From: Pelecanus crispus
Taxonomy: Eukaryota; Chordata; Aves; Pelecaniformes; Pelecanidae
Length of the DNA: 64,000 nt
Direction of reading: 5' to 3'
Assembly (NCBI RefSeq): GCF_030463565.1
Contig: NC_134646.1
Coordinates: forward strand, 60,281,710 to 60,345,709
The position numbers and the translations under genes were made by a program. The notes under the pieces are model-generated. The model was not told the DNA's origin and ran no database searches. It worked only from the letters and a program-made list of their open reading frames with translations. Position 1 is the stretch's first letter. Each line of letters opens with the position of its first letter. Below, piece after piece: positions 1-12,900 of this stretch.

Positions 1-2478
1 GGACTCTGTATCTATGGATATCTATGCGTATCTTAGCTAGTCATTACTTAACCATGTCTTTAGCATAGCCAAATCTTTCCACATTTGCAGTTCTTCATGG
101 AGAGCTTCTATGCCAGGTCAAACTCAAGATTAATTTTAATGAACGCCATAAACTACTTGGGAGGGAATTCATAAATGAAACAAAGTAAGGAATAGTAGAC
201 ATTTTCAAAGCTACTAGAATTCTACAGGCACAAAACAATCTTCATACAAACATTTCCTCAGTCATTTGCCCTTGTGAAATAGCTTTAATTATTAAAATTT
301 TCCTGGCAGGACAACACTCCTCCTCTAGATCTTTTCATGCCTCATATAAGTCTTTTAGGACAATAACTACAACAACCACAAATCATCAGTGTATATGAAA
401 TTCTAAGAGTCAAATGATTATTCTAGTTATTTGTCACTGTGTTTTCTTTTGAATTTTCCCAAACATTTTGCAATATCATGCACAGATATAATTTCATACA
501 GAACATTTAAAATACCAAAGGAGAAACATTGTAAAGCTGCTGAAAACTGAATAATAATTTCCAATATTGACCTCTTTACACACTGTCAGTAGTTTACCTT
601 CAGACAGAGATGATAACATCATCTATGACAGAAATGTTATCTTGCTGATAAGCAGCTGTTACTTTTTTCCATATAACGGTGTTTTTAGCACAATACAAAT
701 AATTTCTTTGACCTTTATTTCCATTTATTATTTGAAAATGCTAATCGATATCACAAATGGAACAGGAACAAATAATTTATACATTTGTATGTACTTACTG
801 TACTACAGATATTTTAAAAGTGCATAAATAAGGGTGATTTTACAGTAAGGAAAAAGAATTGGGCAATTTTAACTTACCACTTGAAAATTCTCACACAAAA
901 TACTCAAATCAACTCTGCACAGAAGCCATTTCGCTTGGCTAGTCTAAATGGGATATTTTTGTCCAGGTCCTTTATCGTAACAGCATTTAACACAACCCAA
1001 AAGCTACCTTTCCAATCCTGACGCTTGACAGCCATGACCTACACTGAAATCATGACTTTATCAGCAGCGCCATTTTTCCTGTCCAGTGTAATTTCCTGTC
1101 CCCTAAACCTGGGACCCTTCCTGCCAATGTGTGCTCTGACCTACAGGGCTGAGCAAAACTAATACACCAGCATAAATTTGATGATGGCATTTCACAGCAA
1201 ACACTAATAAGTGAAGTGTCCGAGCACAAATTCTGTTCCAGAGGATTTAATCCATTGTGTTAAGTCTGGCCAGAAATGCTGGCAAAATACTCATGAGATA
1301 TGACTTATGGAAAGTCAAACCTCAGCACTACTCCAACTTAAAAGAATTGTTTTAATTTACAGTCAGAGACCACACATAAATCTACTGTTTATTGTTTGGC
1401 TGCCCTTTCCTTAGTAAGAGATTGCACGGTGCACTGCAAGAAACCTTTCATGGTAGGACCAGATTGAAACATGAAGAGCAGCTAGGCATTTGAAAAAAAA
1501 AAAAAAATCCAGAAGGATTCACAAGAACCATTTGCAGAAGATCCATTCTCAAACCATGTCCTCTCTCTGCACTTCACAGGGCAGATGTCTCTGAAGAAGA
1601 ATGGTTACTTTCCATTGAGTTCCCAGGGTCTCCTTCCCTTGGAGACTAGTGAGCAGTCTTCACTCTGAGACAAACCTTCCTTTGAGTTAACACACACCTA
1701 TGTTTCAAATGCAACCACCCCTCTACCTGCTGCTGGCTTACTGCTACATCTTTGGTCACTGTAATACAGAACAGAAGCCACCATGATCGGTGTAAGGCAA
1801 CCAGCAATGCCAGGGACTCGGCACTGCCTACGGGTGCCACGTGCAAGCTGGATCACCTCCTCACTGCTGCGAATGCTGCAACGCTGACCTGTACAGCAGG
1901 AGTCAATGCCAAGAGCAAGGTTGCCAAGTAGCATCTGTTTAATAAATCCAGCAACTTCCAGCTTTAAAAAAGGAGAAAATTCAGCAGCAACAGGGCTGTC
2001 CCAAAGCCCATCCAACCACCATTAATAATGCAAATGCATTAACATTATGGTTTGAAAAAAATACAGTACAATTTGGTTGCTAGGAATACCCATTTATTGA
2101 TAAGCCATGTAAAGATGAGTGGGAAAAATCTCACTTTTTAAATCAGTCTTCTACTAATTTCTAAATTAATCAGTGACAACTCTTGTGTGAGACAGCTGAC
2201 ACCTGTATTTCCTGTGGCCATAAGTTAGAAACACTGTTCCAATACGTTGCTAATACTAAACAGCCAGGAAAAAGGGGAATTGGGGAGGGGAAGGCAAAAA
2301 AAAGAGAGACCCCTTGCTAAAATTAATTTTTTGGGACAGTAAATCTGTGAACAAGAGCTTTCATTTCTTCCTTGCTTAAGTAACAAGAAAGCAGAAGGAT
2401 CACAGCATCAGCCACAGAGGCAAAAACTGCAGAGCAATGAAAGCTTTCAACATCCTACAAGAATGCAAGCCAGCAGAG
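1..2478. other. Non-coding intronic sequence, nothing recognised
   Basis: AT-rich sequence with only short open frames (105 codons at most) that show no family resemblance. A 15-base A run lies at 1493-1507. I see no RNA gene, exon or older repeat that I can name. Confidence 0.6.
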
Positions 2479-3972
2479 AATAGAATAGAATCATTAAGGT
2501 TGGAAAAGACCTCTAAGATCATCTAGTCCAACCGTCAACCTAACACCACCATGCCCACTAAACCATGTCACAAAGTGCCACGTCTACACGTTTTTTGAAT
2601 GCCTCCAGGGATGGTGACTCCACCACCTCTCTGGGCAGCCTGTTCCAATGCTTGACTACCCTTTCTGTAAAGAAATTTTTCCTAATATCCAACCTAAACC
2701 TCCCCTGGCACAACTTGAGCCCATTTCCTCTCATCCTATCACTAACTACTTGGGAGAAGAGACCAACACCCACCTCACTACAACCTCCTTTCAGGGAGTT
2801 GTAGAGAGCAATAAGGTCTCCCCTCAGCCTCCTCTTCTCCAGGCTAAACAACCCCAGTTCCCTCAGCCGCTCCTCATAAGGCCTGTGCTCCAGACCCTTC
2901 ACCAGCTTCGTTGCCCTTCTTTGGACACACTCCAGCACCTCAATGTCTTTCTTGTAGTGAGGGGCCCAAAACTGGACACAGTATTCCAGGTGCGGCCTCA
3001 CCAGCACCGAGTACAGGGGCACAATCACCTCCCTGCTCCTGCTGGCCACACTATTCCTGATACAAGCCAGGATGCTGTTGGCCTTCTTGGCCACCTGGGC
3101 ACACTGCTGGCTCATGTTCAGCCGGCTGTCAACCAGCACCCCCAGGTCCTTTTTTTCAGCCAGGCAGCTTTCCAGCCAATCTTCCTCAAGCCTGTAGCGC
3201 TGCATGGGGTTGTTGTGATCCAGGCCCAGGACCCAGCACTTGGCCTTGTTAAACCTCATACAGCTGACCTCAGCCCATCGATCCAGCCTGTCCACATACC
3301 CCTGCAGAGCCTTCCTACCCTCGAGCAGATCGACACTCCCACCCAGTTTGGTGTCATCTGCAAACTTACTGAGGGCACACTCGATCCCCTCATCCAGATC
3401 ATTGATAAAGATATTGAACAAGACTGGCCCCAAAACAGAGCCCTGGGGAACACCGCTCGTGACCGGCTGCCAACTGGACTTAACACCATTTATCACTACT
3501 CTCTGGGCTCGGCCACCCAACCAGTTCTTTACCCAGCGAAGAGTATGCCTGTCCAAGCCGTGAGCTGCCAGCTTCCCGAGGAGGATATTATGCGAGACGG
3601 TGTCAAAAGCTTTGCTAAAGTCCAGGTAGATGACATCCACAGCCTTTCCATCATCTACCAGGCGGGTCACCAGGTCATAGAAGGAGATCAGGTTGGTCAA
3701 GCAGGACCTGCCTTTCGTGAACCCATGCTGGCTGGGTCTGATCCCCTGGTTGACCTGTACTTGCCTGTGGAGTTCGCTCAAGATGAACCTCTCCATAATC
3801 TTCCCCGGCACCGAGGTCAGGCTGACAGGCCTGTAGTTCCCCGGGTCCTCCTTCCGGCCCTTCTTGTAGATGGGCGTCACATTGGCAAGCCTCCAGTCAT
3901 CAGGGACCTCCCCTGTTAACCAGGACTGCTGATAAATGATCGAGAGTGGCTTGGAAATGATGGATAGTGCAG
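2479..3972 (-). mobile_element. CR1 non-LTR retrotransposon, 5'-truncated, with open ORF2 3' part
   Basis: CR1 is the dominant LINE of birds. On the minus strand the element runs from about 3972 to its 3' end at about 2479, where short ATTCT-type repeats close it, as is typical for CR1. The 3' untranslated part (2479-2557) contains the usual CR1 tail text around 'ggttggaaaagacctctaag'. The copy is about 1.5 kb, against about 4.5 kb for a full CR1, so it is a normal 5'-truncated insertion. Its protein and tail closely match the plus-strand copy at 43164-43757, so both belong to the same or a sister subfamily. Confidence 0.95.
2558..3970 (-). pseudogene. CR1 ORF2 reverse transcriptase, C-terminal part, no start
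   Basis: The frame is open for about 470 codons and ends at a stop at 2558-2560. Its N-terminal part belongs to the reverse-transcriptase domain. Counting from the codon at 3878-3880 as residue 1, the motif YLDFSKAFD lies near residues 85-93, the [12 protein letters not shown] segment near 141-152, and the catalytic FADD box near 173-176. The endonuclease domain and the start of the reverse transcriptase are missing because of 5' truncation. Residue 1 is a GTG valine inside the domain, not a true start; the same frame continues upstream to about 3970. No frameshift or stop interrupts it, which suggests a fairly young insertion. It is not expected to be expressed as a host gene. Confidence 0.92.
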
Positions 3973-6900
3973 GAAGGTTTAAGTAACTGCAGTTTCATAG
4001 TGGTTTTTCACATCACAGACTCACACATGCCCACTAAGAACATCACTTTATTCCAAAAGCCTGATTTATAACCAGGCTTTCTGAATTTTTGAAGGAATTG
4101 ATTTTTTTTTTTTTTTTCTGTAATAAAGGCTTTACTGTCATGTTCTGCAAATAGAAAGTTTTCATCGCCTTAGTCTTTCAGTACAACATGTGGATGATTT
4201 TGTTGTTCTTAAAAGCTGGTAGAATTTTAAACTACTAGGCAGCTCCATCAGAGTGAGGGGTTTGGGAAATGGAGAAAAAAATTGGGGGACGGGTGTGGAG
4301 TGTGGCATTCCATAGATCAAACGGTATCAAATATATCATTGTACAGACATTTGTTCCCAGTTCTACTGCATGCCACAAGCTACAAGCTACATGATAGCAG
4401 TTCCTAAATTTGTCCGAAAGGAAGAAGCCATTTGGACTTGCTGCAAAGGCTTAAGGATAGAGGACAGAAAAAAAACCTCATAGAGTCAGAAGCTCCAGAC
4501 CTGAACTATTTTGAAGACCTCCCTGGCAAAAGACAATGCCCTTTGCTACCAGGTTAATTCCACAACTAATTGAGACAGTTCAGCCCAGCAGCTGTAAGCA
4601 ATGACACGAGCACGCCGCTAGACTTGGCACAAGGCAGGACTACCTCAGCTGCCCTCCCCAGGACTGCTGGGATAGTTTAATGAATATATATATACATGCC
4701 AGCAAGCAATGGGCAATCAAAAGAAATCTGAGATACTTTTATTTTACCCATATATATTCAAAGACAAGCAAAGCTCATTTTTTTCTGCAGTAAGTTTAGG
4801 CAGACTGCTATAGGAGCCTTAACATATCCCTCCTCTTTCCCATTTGGTGATGAAAATGAACCACACACATCAACTGCAAATAAGAACACCCAGAAATGCT
4901 AAGAGTTTCATAACTGCCCCTTAAAGGGGGAAAAATGAAAGAAGAAAAAAAAAAAAAGAAAGAAAGAAAAAGCCACACGCAAACACAACGTGAAAAAACC
5001 ACACACAAACACAGCTTCTAGAAAGGGGGGGGGAGGGGGGGATTAAGAAAATGGGAAAAAAAACCACCCAAGAATTCCAAAATGCTCTGACCCTGCAGAG
5101 CATCTGCCAAGCCCATTACAGGAGCTCACTTTGTTGCAGAATTTGATTCCCTGAACATGTATCACCTCTAAATGACTGATGTACAGACGAAAAGGATGGA
5201 GCTGTCTTTAGCTTTTCTGAAAGAACATATTTGTGAAGACAAAGCTGTAGTTTACAAACTACACTTTCCTTAAAATCTGTGTATTTCAATCATCATCCTG
5301 CAGTCCTTTTAGTTCTGGGTTTGTTTTTTTTTTTTTCCCCAGCCAGCTAACTTTTTTCTCATCTCTGAACTAAACAGAAAAACCATGAGAGCCCACTTCT
5401 GGCCCTGGGAGCAGCTGAGAAGTCCCGCACCGGAGCTGAGCACCGCAGCTGCGGTCTATGGTTCACCTCAGGCACTGAGAGGCTGGGGTGCAGCATCGCC
5501 TGACAGCACGTTTAAAAGCAGCCACCTGCTTTTAACCAGCCAGCCACCACGGCACGGCCTTCCCCTCGTAGCTCTGAGAGCAGCAAGGACACACCATTTT
5601 TCTGGCTTAACTTAAATACAATAACACTTAAAAAATACAAATTTATACACCCTTTCTTGGAGCCCATTGCCCCCTGAGAAACCTAGAGGCTTGGTCAATA
5701 ATCCTGGCCACCATATTCCCTCCTTGACAGATGGAGTTGTGGCAGTGGTAACAATCTACCTATTATCAGCTGCAATGAATTCTAACATTAAATCCACATT
5801 CTGGTGTATTTTGACCTATTACATTTCCAATTGACAATTTTTCCCTGACAAAGCCCTGCCTAAAGGCTCTTGCAGGGCCTGCTTAGCATTTGAGTGGGTC
5901 AGCCCATCGCTAGAACGGGTCTTGGCTGGGCTAAAAAGGTAGGTAAAACAGCAAGCCATCCCCATGGCATCCCTTCTGCTGGCAGAATGGGGCCAACACG
6001 TAAAAACAGAGGGGAAACACTGCAAGTCTCATGGCCAGGAAGAGTGGCTGACACCAGATTAGGATTAGTCTTTTTTGAGGCCAGCAAACCATTTGGGCAA
6101 GACAGAAGAGGAGGGGGGGCATCAGGATCTTGGGGGAGAGGGAGGAGGAAGGAATTCCAGGAGCAGTTGGACATGTCAGGGATATTTGGTCTCAGTGTAT
6201 GTTTCAGAAAAGGAATGTCATGCTTAAAGATGGCCACAGGCGTCAGTCAAGCTGTGCTCTTGATACAGCCTTCCCCCGTTGAGTTGCATCACTGATACAG
6301 CTGGATGAGTCCTATCACCAAACTGACAGGCAAGGCGCTTCAGTGAAGGCACTCACATGTCACCATTTATTACAGAACATTTTCTGGGCAGCAGAGCTGG
6401 CTAACAACACTCTGTCTCCTTTCGGACTTCGAAGTTCAAAAGGCCCATTCCTAGGTCCATCTGGGGACAGTGCCCATCTACCTGCACAGCCGCCCAACTA
6501 GAGGCAGATTTTGCACCTGAATGTTGGAGGAGTACAGTTGTTCCCGTATGTGATGCTATTAGTGCTGACTGGAGAATGTCAGTTAGGTACAAGTGTTTCG
6601 TACCGATTAGCTGTTAAGATTCTGTGTATATATACCATGGGATAATAGTTATCAAGTATTCAAATGACTCATCTACTTTGCTGTGCGCTAGGTCTTGTTC
6701 TTCCTCTAATATGAGCTAAAGTCTATAAAGCAAGAGATAAGGAAAAGGAGGGAAAGAGGGGTGACTCTCACACCAGGGAGAATTACCTCCCAGGGGAACC
6801 TGCCTAATAACACTCTCAGGGGTCACAGCTGCAAGGCCAAGAAACCAACAGTGTGAAAATAAGAGCAGGAGTAAAATTAAGGTGGAAAATACTGCCACAG

Positions 6901-9900
6901 GGGCTCAGTGGCGAGGGTAGAAGAGCTGTGAACAGCAGAACCTTAACCTTACTGAGGCACCAAGGCTCTTAAACATGTCATGCAACAACAGCACCTGTGG
7001 GTCTTTTGAAAGCCAAGAGTTAGGTCAGAAATCTGGCAGATGCCCACATCAATAGCTTAGCATGTTCCCAGCTTCAGCAACAATGAGATCTGTGCTACAG
7101 TGAGTTACACCCTCACAATTAAAAAAGAAAATCCACAAACAAGCCATTTCCCAGCATGCCAGCCAAGCACGATGGAAAAGGATGCTGTGCTCAGACAGCC
7201 TCACCTCATAGCAAAGTCCATCTCTGAGGTCAGCCCTCAGAGACAGGTAGTCTTTTGGCTAGAGCTAAGGGCCAGCCTAGAGCAGGTGGCATGAGCTGCC
7301 TCCAGCTGTGTGAAGCTGGTCACTGACTTCACTCCTCTAACCGTGATCCCTTAACTGAATCTAAGAGGGAGGGATGAAAAAGTCAGGTGTCCGTTATCTA
7401 CATATATTCAACACTCTATATATGGCTAGATGGAATAAAAGCCATCTGAAGACTGGTAATCAAGATCCTACTTCAGTCTCTGTGTGTCATCCTGCTTTGA
7501 TTCATAAATGCATGTAAACTTTTGTAAAAGGAACTTCAGCTGAATACATCATAACAATGTTATGTTGAAACTCATTTTCCCCTGAAATAAAGATGGTGAT
7601 GCTCCTCATGCTGGCAGTCACAAAAACCTCCACAGGAACTGAATTTGCATAATCAGTTTAAGCTTCAACAACATCTTTCCCCAGTCAAAAATTAATATGC
7701 CAAGCAAATAGTTTACATAAAGCTCAGATATTTAGTTCATGTGAGCCAATAATCTACTTTTTGACAAAACCAATTAAGAAAAATTCTAGCTCTAGAATTT
7801 TCACTCACCACATTTACTTAAGGACTGGAAGAAAAAACATCAAGTTCTTTAAGAGCTGGTAAGACATGACTAAGTCTTGAATCAACTTTGTTTATTCAAA
7901 TTTGTGACTAAAAGTTACTTTGCAAATGTTTCGTCATGTGTATTTGTCTGCTTGTTTATTTCCTCCCCAATTTATATTTGTATTCGGAAATTGGGTCCTC
8001 AGTAACATCTAATGGGTGAACTGAATGGCCATACAGTAGAAGATATCAATAAAACATAGTATTTTACTCAAAATGCTTGATGATATTCTAATACCACATT
8101 AAACAAAACCACAACAGGACTTATGAGAGTCATAACACTTTCAAGGTAAATGCCGTGAGACCCCAGTCAGAGAAATCACAGGGAAAAAAGCTACTAATGA
8201 CCCTACAAAAACATACCCTACTGCCTATAACCTCAGTCCTCATATTTTAGGGTAACTAGATAAAGACTGATAAACTGTGCCTGTCTTCTGTAAGGCTTTC
8301 TGCAAGAGCACACAAGAAAACACAGAGGGAGTTAGCCAGCTACCTTATTCCACCCTTTACAGAATAGAAAGTCTGATTTTCAGAGATGGGAAACTGATGG
8401 TGCTCACACATATGAAGGAACGGGAAAAATAAACAATCCCCAGATATGATGACCACACTCTTGCCAGCAGGATACAACTACCTTCTTTACTGTATTTGGG
8501 GCTTTTTCCAGAGCCCGCACGAGATAACGTCTGGATCAAGTTAGCGCAACAGGCACACTCCAGCTTCAAAAATCCTCTGTCGGGCAGCTTCATTCTGCCA
8601 GCTCCTCCCCTTACTTCAAGGTCAGCTACTTTGGGAAAAAAAGGTGTATTCTCAGTTTTTCAGGAACCATCTGGACCTACAGGATTTAACATCAAAAGGT
8701 ATTTTTCTTGGTGGCTGGTTATCAAGTGTCTGCCATGCAACTTTCCACATTCTCCTTGCCATCAGCAGAAACCAGCACAAAGCTACCTTGTACTAAAATC
8801 TCAAGTTTCTCCTCATTTCCACAAGAGACACTAGCTGCGAGCATTTTCCCAGGGTTCCAGCCAAAACTTTTATTCTGCTCCCCATTTGGGAGCCTATCCT
8901 CTACTTCTCCCCACTGTCATAGTGCAACTATTGTTCCAAGAGATGACTTCATGCCAACACACCAAAAGAGACTCACATGATGTAGAACCTGTGCTTCAAA
9001 GCCAGACAGATAAGGTTTCCTTTCTGATCAACACTTATCTTACGAAAATGGTAACAGAAGTCTTACAATGGCATCCTAAAACTTAACTCAAATACAGTTT
9101 TCTGATTCCCTGAAGCTTTTATTTGAGATAAGCCAGCTCATGTTACAGTTGCAGCACAGAAGATACAGATACAAAAACCAAGCTTCTATCATAACATTTA
9201 AAGGGTCACCCATGTGCTTTGTAAATAGCCAGAATTTTTTAAAACCTGAAGGGTCTCCAAGGCAAGAGTGATTCTCTGAGATGCATCAGAAATCTACCTC
9301 CTACCTAAATGTGATAGTATCACTTTGCTGTCCCCACGGCCTTCCAAGAATTAGCTGCAGGGAAATGTGACATCACTTTAAGTGCATGGTTGGTGTGCCT
9401 GTGTGCACACTTGGCACGCACCATCTCTTTAGACCTTCCGGTCTAAAGACCACAAAGAATCACCAGCTAGCAGGACCTGTTTGCCTCAAAAATACTTGGC
9501 ATATTTTACAATTGAAGGGTTATATGTTGAGTCAGTGCTGTCCCTACAACTGCACGGACTTGTACATGCCCAAAGAAGGACTGTGGGGACAAAAAAGTAA
9601 AAAAGCCAACTATACTGGTTTAGTCTGATCCCAGGTCCCACACAGTGTTCCCTTAAGAATCCTTTATTTTGCTTAATGACCACTACCTGTGAACCTTTAG
9701 CACACTTTAAGTTCAAAACATTGGTGTATTGTGGATCACTCCAGATATATCACTTGGACTCTAAGTCATCCTACTTCCATAACACTGAATTGATTTACTG
9801 ATTACCAAGATGAAGTCAAATTTATTACAGTTTCTAGTCAAATTTATTATGGATCATTTATTAGAGAGAAATTCTTTAATTTCTCCTTCCACCATTACAA

Positions 9901-12900
9901 AAAATGGCACACGTCTATTCTTGTTAAATGTACCTAACAGCCTTAGGCAGTTTTTACACCTTATAGTTCGGTCAAAAAAGGAAAGTGAAATTTGTAAATT
10001 TTTAAATTAAAAAATAGATCCCTACTTCAAATCTGCTACAAGACATCTTAGTTTTTAGAGAGTTCCAAGTGAATACTATTGTACAGTATACCAAAAAAAA
10101 AAATTAATGAGCATAGTGGGTATTAAATGAATCATTTCAGTTTGTCTTTTCATTCTAATTACAGAAGTTAGTGAAGATGTTATTGAGATAAAGCAGATTC
10201 AGAATAACATAGTGATAGCAAGCAGACAGACTAAGCTTCCACAGCCTTTATGACAGACAAATTTTGATCTATTAACCTTCACATGCTGAATTTGCAGCCA
10301 AAGAATTCAGACAACCTGAATACCAAGGAACAGATGACTCCACGCAACAGGACAGATGTTACTGAGTAGCCTGCCCAGCCCTCTCTCCTACCACAGGTCA
10401 TTTCAAAACTCTTAATGTATGGACTCCTAATTCATCATGACTTCTTATTTGCAAAAGTGATCGTAAGCATGAAAAATGTTATATTCCAGCTGAAATGTGT
10501 ATAGCAAGGCAGAAAATTCGTGCTGGACAAGGTCTTTGATCGGCTTTATCCAGGGAGGTGAAGACAGAAGGTCTGCAATGCTAGTCAGAAGAGTACTAAT
10601 AACTACAGCAGTTTATTATCTGTTAGCAAGGGAAATAAATCACTAGGACTGTATCCTGGTAGGATTAAAAAAAACCCAGTTTCCTACCTAAGGGCATTTC
10701 AGCCCTGCTTCTTTCCTGTTAGAGCAGGTAAGAGTAACACACAGTCCCAAATCTTGTGACTCAACAGCACCCACACTGCTCTCTCATTTAGGCTGGTGCC
10801 ATCTTTAAAGCGCACAGTCCAGTGAGGTATGAGAGTGATGGAAACGAGAAGACAGGAGAAAAGGAAACTGCCTGAGAATGCTAAAGAACAAAGAACTGCT
10901 ATTAAAACAAGAGGAATTCATTAGGTCACATATCACAGGAGACTGAGACTGAAAGCCTTAGAGAGAAACAGTTCAGGCAAGGACAATGATATTTCCTTGC
11001 CTGTATAATTTGTATGTAGGCAGCAAAAGTAGGAAAGAATTGCAGGGAGTTGAAGAGATGATCTTATATTTCAGCCAGCTACATGGCTTGCTCTGAGATT
11101 TGAATACTCCTCTGGCTTGTGCCACTGTACTCAGTTGTGTTACTAGTCAAGTCATTTATATCAAGCTTTTGATAGCTGATTACTAGTCACACGTTGCTCA
11201 TTTGCTATGAGTGCTTGGCATCCCAGCACATGGAAGAGAGCCATAGCTGTGCCTCTATAATGCTACAGAATGCTAAGTACACGGCAAAGAATACAAGGTC
11301 TTGAAAGTCTCAAATTAGCATACAGTCTTGAATCTGTTTTCTCTGTACCACAGTCCTGGTACCTACAGTGATGGCATGAAGCAAGATTCATGTTTGCAAA
11401 GAATTTTTTTTGCAAAGATACTGTCGTGATGAGCACCACAAAAGTCTGAGAAAGTAATTCTCTGAGAAAGTAATGTCCTCGGGATGTGGCTTGAATAGCA
11501 CATAATAAACATGGCATCGGACCGCATGTTGAACAGTAAGGAGAAAGTGAAACACTGAATAGCTGTTCATTAAGAGCTGTGCTATTCATTCTGTGCACTA
11601 AAGAGATACTCAGAAGAAACACAGCAGTGACCACGTATTTAATATGCATGCCCATGAAGGAGAATTGAGCTTGCAGAGACAACGCTATTGTATTATTTTA
11701 GCAGGCCTGACCTTGCAAATTTCATCACGTTCTCCAAGACTGAAGACAGAAACTAGCACATGTAATTATTCAGATAATTCTTATTTCACTTGTATTTAGC
11801 AGTCTTCAGTGAGATCAGGTTCTAAGATGCTGGGCACTGTATGACTAAAGTAAAAACCTGGCTATTTCCCCAGAGAAAATACAGCACACCTCTTGGTAAT
11901 TTAACATTTTTAAGTTTGTACATGCAATTCAGTCTAACAAATGCTGCAAGCACAGGCCAGGAGATGAAACGCCAAAAGAGTGAATGGTCAAAGTATATGC
12001 TCAAATGAAAGACAGTAAGAAAAAAAATTAGGAAGTCTAATGGAAGAAGCTTTCTCATGCTGTCCTGAAGTCAAGTAGCTTGCCTGGGCTTTAGTGGAGG
12101 CTAAAACTCCAGCATTAGCCCATGCATAGCAGAGACATTCTATGTATACAGGAAACTATCATTTGCATTACTATTCATTTGTCTTCATGAACAGCAGAGC
12201 TCATAAGAAGGCATGAAGCTGGATTTTCTGGCACTGTATGTATGAAAGCCCTATTGGTGTAGAAAGCCAGGAATGCTCAGAATACACTGAGCCTTCCTCA
12301 GCTTTTTGCAATATTATACCAACTAATCTGCATGGTATTAATCATAATAGATAAAGAATCATAATTATTATTTTAAAAAAATCAATGTACCTAAACCCAC
12401 AAATAATTTCTTTTTGCAGAGTAAACAGCTGGTTACTTATCCTTCATGTTATGGAATTTACTTCTGTTAACCTAACTTAAAGCCACAACAAAAGAGAGCA
12501 AACTGACCTACAGCCAAGTTAGTCTTAGCATACTAAATTTCTAAGGCAAAACTGTAAGTCTCCTGTAAAAGTTTAAGTATATAATCTTATGGTAACAACA
12601 ACAACCATCAGGAAACCAGAAGGAGTCACTCTATCTAAAGTTACAAAACTTACCCTAAACCCAGAGTGCTAGAAAACAAAGCTAGTGACACCTGGACTCA
12701 ATAAGGAAATAAGAAGCCATCACCAACGATGGAAATGCAAAAAAAATGTGATCTTTCAAGACACACACTTATGAAATCTCCCGGTCAGGGACTAAATAAT
12801 TAAAGAGCTCATCTCGAGCTAGAATCTTGACTCTAGCCTGGACCACTGTCAAAGGCTGTCAAACTCCAGGCAATATTGGTAATAGACATATTACATAGGA

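Noticed and set aside
2648-3919. A 423-codon plus-strand open frame
   Set aside because: It is antisense to the CR1 reverse-transcriptase frame, which has the catalytic motifs. The open antisense frame is a shadow.
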